From an uncultured Rhodanobacteraceae bacterium (GTDB lineage Bacteria; Pseudomonadota; Gammaproteobacteria; Xanthomonadales; Rhodanobacteraceae), in contig CALFNI010000008.1 of the NCBI GenBank assembly GCA_937902695.1, forward strand, positions 1 to 5,919: DNA of 5,919 bases, given 5' to 3'. Below the pieces are notes generated by a model. It ran no database searches and had not been told where the DNA came from. It saw nothing but the letters and a program-made list of their open reading frames with translations. How positions within the stretch are numbered: position 1 is the stretch's first letter; every line of letters begins with the position of its first letter. The position numbers and the translations under genes are program-made. This document shows positions 5,693 through 5,919 of this stretch, one piece after another.

Positions 5693-5919
5693 TCACAGCG
5701 TGCGCGCGACTTCGATTCGCTCGAAGCATTCGATCTGGTCGCCCGGCTTGACGTCGTTGTACTGCTTGACGCCGATGCCGCATTCGACGCCGTTGCGCAC
5801 CTCGTCGACGTGTGCCTTGAAGCGGCGCAGCGATTCGATCTCGCCCTGGAAGATCACCGTATTGTCGCGCAGCACGCGGATCGGCTTGTGCCGCTTGACC
5901 GTGCCCTCGATGACCATGC
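5693..5919 (-). CDS. infB: Translation initiation factor IF-2, C-terminal fragment (cut by window edge)
   Basis: The last 75 codons of infB, starting with the end of a probable Cys codon before [18 protein letters not shown]. This is the end of the C-terminal domain of IF2, the part that binds the formylmethionyl end of initiator tRNA. ESLRRFK (28-34), [13 protein letters not shown] (39-51) and the closing ERIEVARTL are nearly the same as in E. coli IF2. The GTPase and N-terminal domains are outside the window. The gene ends with TGA at 5693-5695, followed after 2 nt by a hairpin. It is the first visible gene of the infB-rbfA-truB-rpsO-pnp cluster. Confidence 0.97.
   Translation of the reverse strand, partial: MVIEGTVKRHKPIRVLRDNTVIFQGEIESLRRFKAHVDEVRNGVECGIGVKQYNDVKPGDQIECFERIEVARTL

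Overview
The window is a high-GC bacterial chromosome segment. The minus strand carries the 3' part of the canonical translation/RNA-decay cluster infB-rbfA-truB-rpsO-pnp. Gene order, protein sequences (S15 and PNPase very close to enterobacterial and xanthomonad forms) and the style of the intergenic inverted repeats point to a gammaproteobacterium, most likely Xanthomonadales/Lysobacterales. The genus cannot be fixed from the sequence alone.

Layout from left to right: 1-459 (minus) is the 5' part of a ChvA/NdvA-like ABC exporter, cut by the window edge. 460-578 is a short divergent intergenic region. 579-1304 (plus) is a small lipoprotein with a C-terminal PDZ domain. 1305-1409 holds a palindromic element and a strong symmetric terminator shared by the convergent lipoprotein gene and pnp. 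1410-3515 (minus) is pnp, preceded by a 223-base leader (3516-3738) with a 12-bp stem. 3739-4008 (minus) is rpsO, preceded by a 196-base spacer (4009-4204) with a good sigma70-type promoter and several small stems. 4205-5131 (minus) is truB. 5132-5245 is a spacer filled by an imperfect inverted repeat. 5246-5602 (minus) is rbfA. 5603-5692 is a spacer filled by a second inverted repeat. 5693-5919 (minus) is the C-terminus of infB.

The minus-strand genes work together. IF2 loads initiator tRNA, RbfA matures the 30S subunit, TruB makes pseudouridine 55 in tRNA, S15 is a primary 16S rRNA binder, and PNPase degrades RNA. The block ends at the terminator at 1361-1389. All five proteins keep their hallmark residues and look functional.

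No new defence, mobile or biosynthetic system is visible. The points worth a second look are regulatory. Two hairpins fill the infB-rbfA and rbfA-truB spacers almost exactly and end 6-7 nt before start codons that lack a Shine-Dalgarno sequence. The pnp leader has a long stem and a symmetric duplicated octamer. An inverted repeat coincides with the rpsO promoter. The PDZ lipoprotein is uncharacterised.
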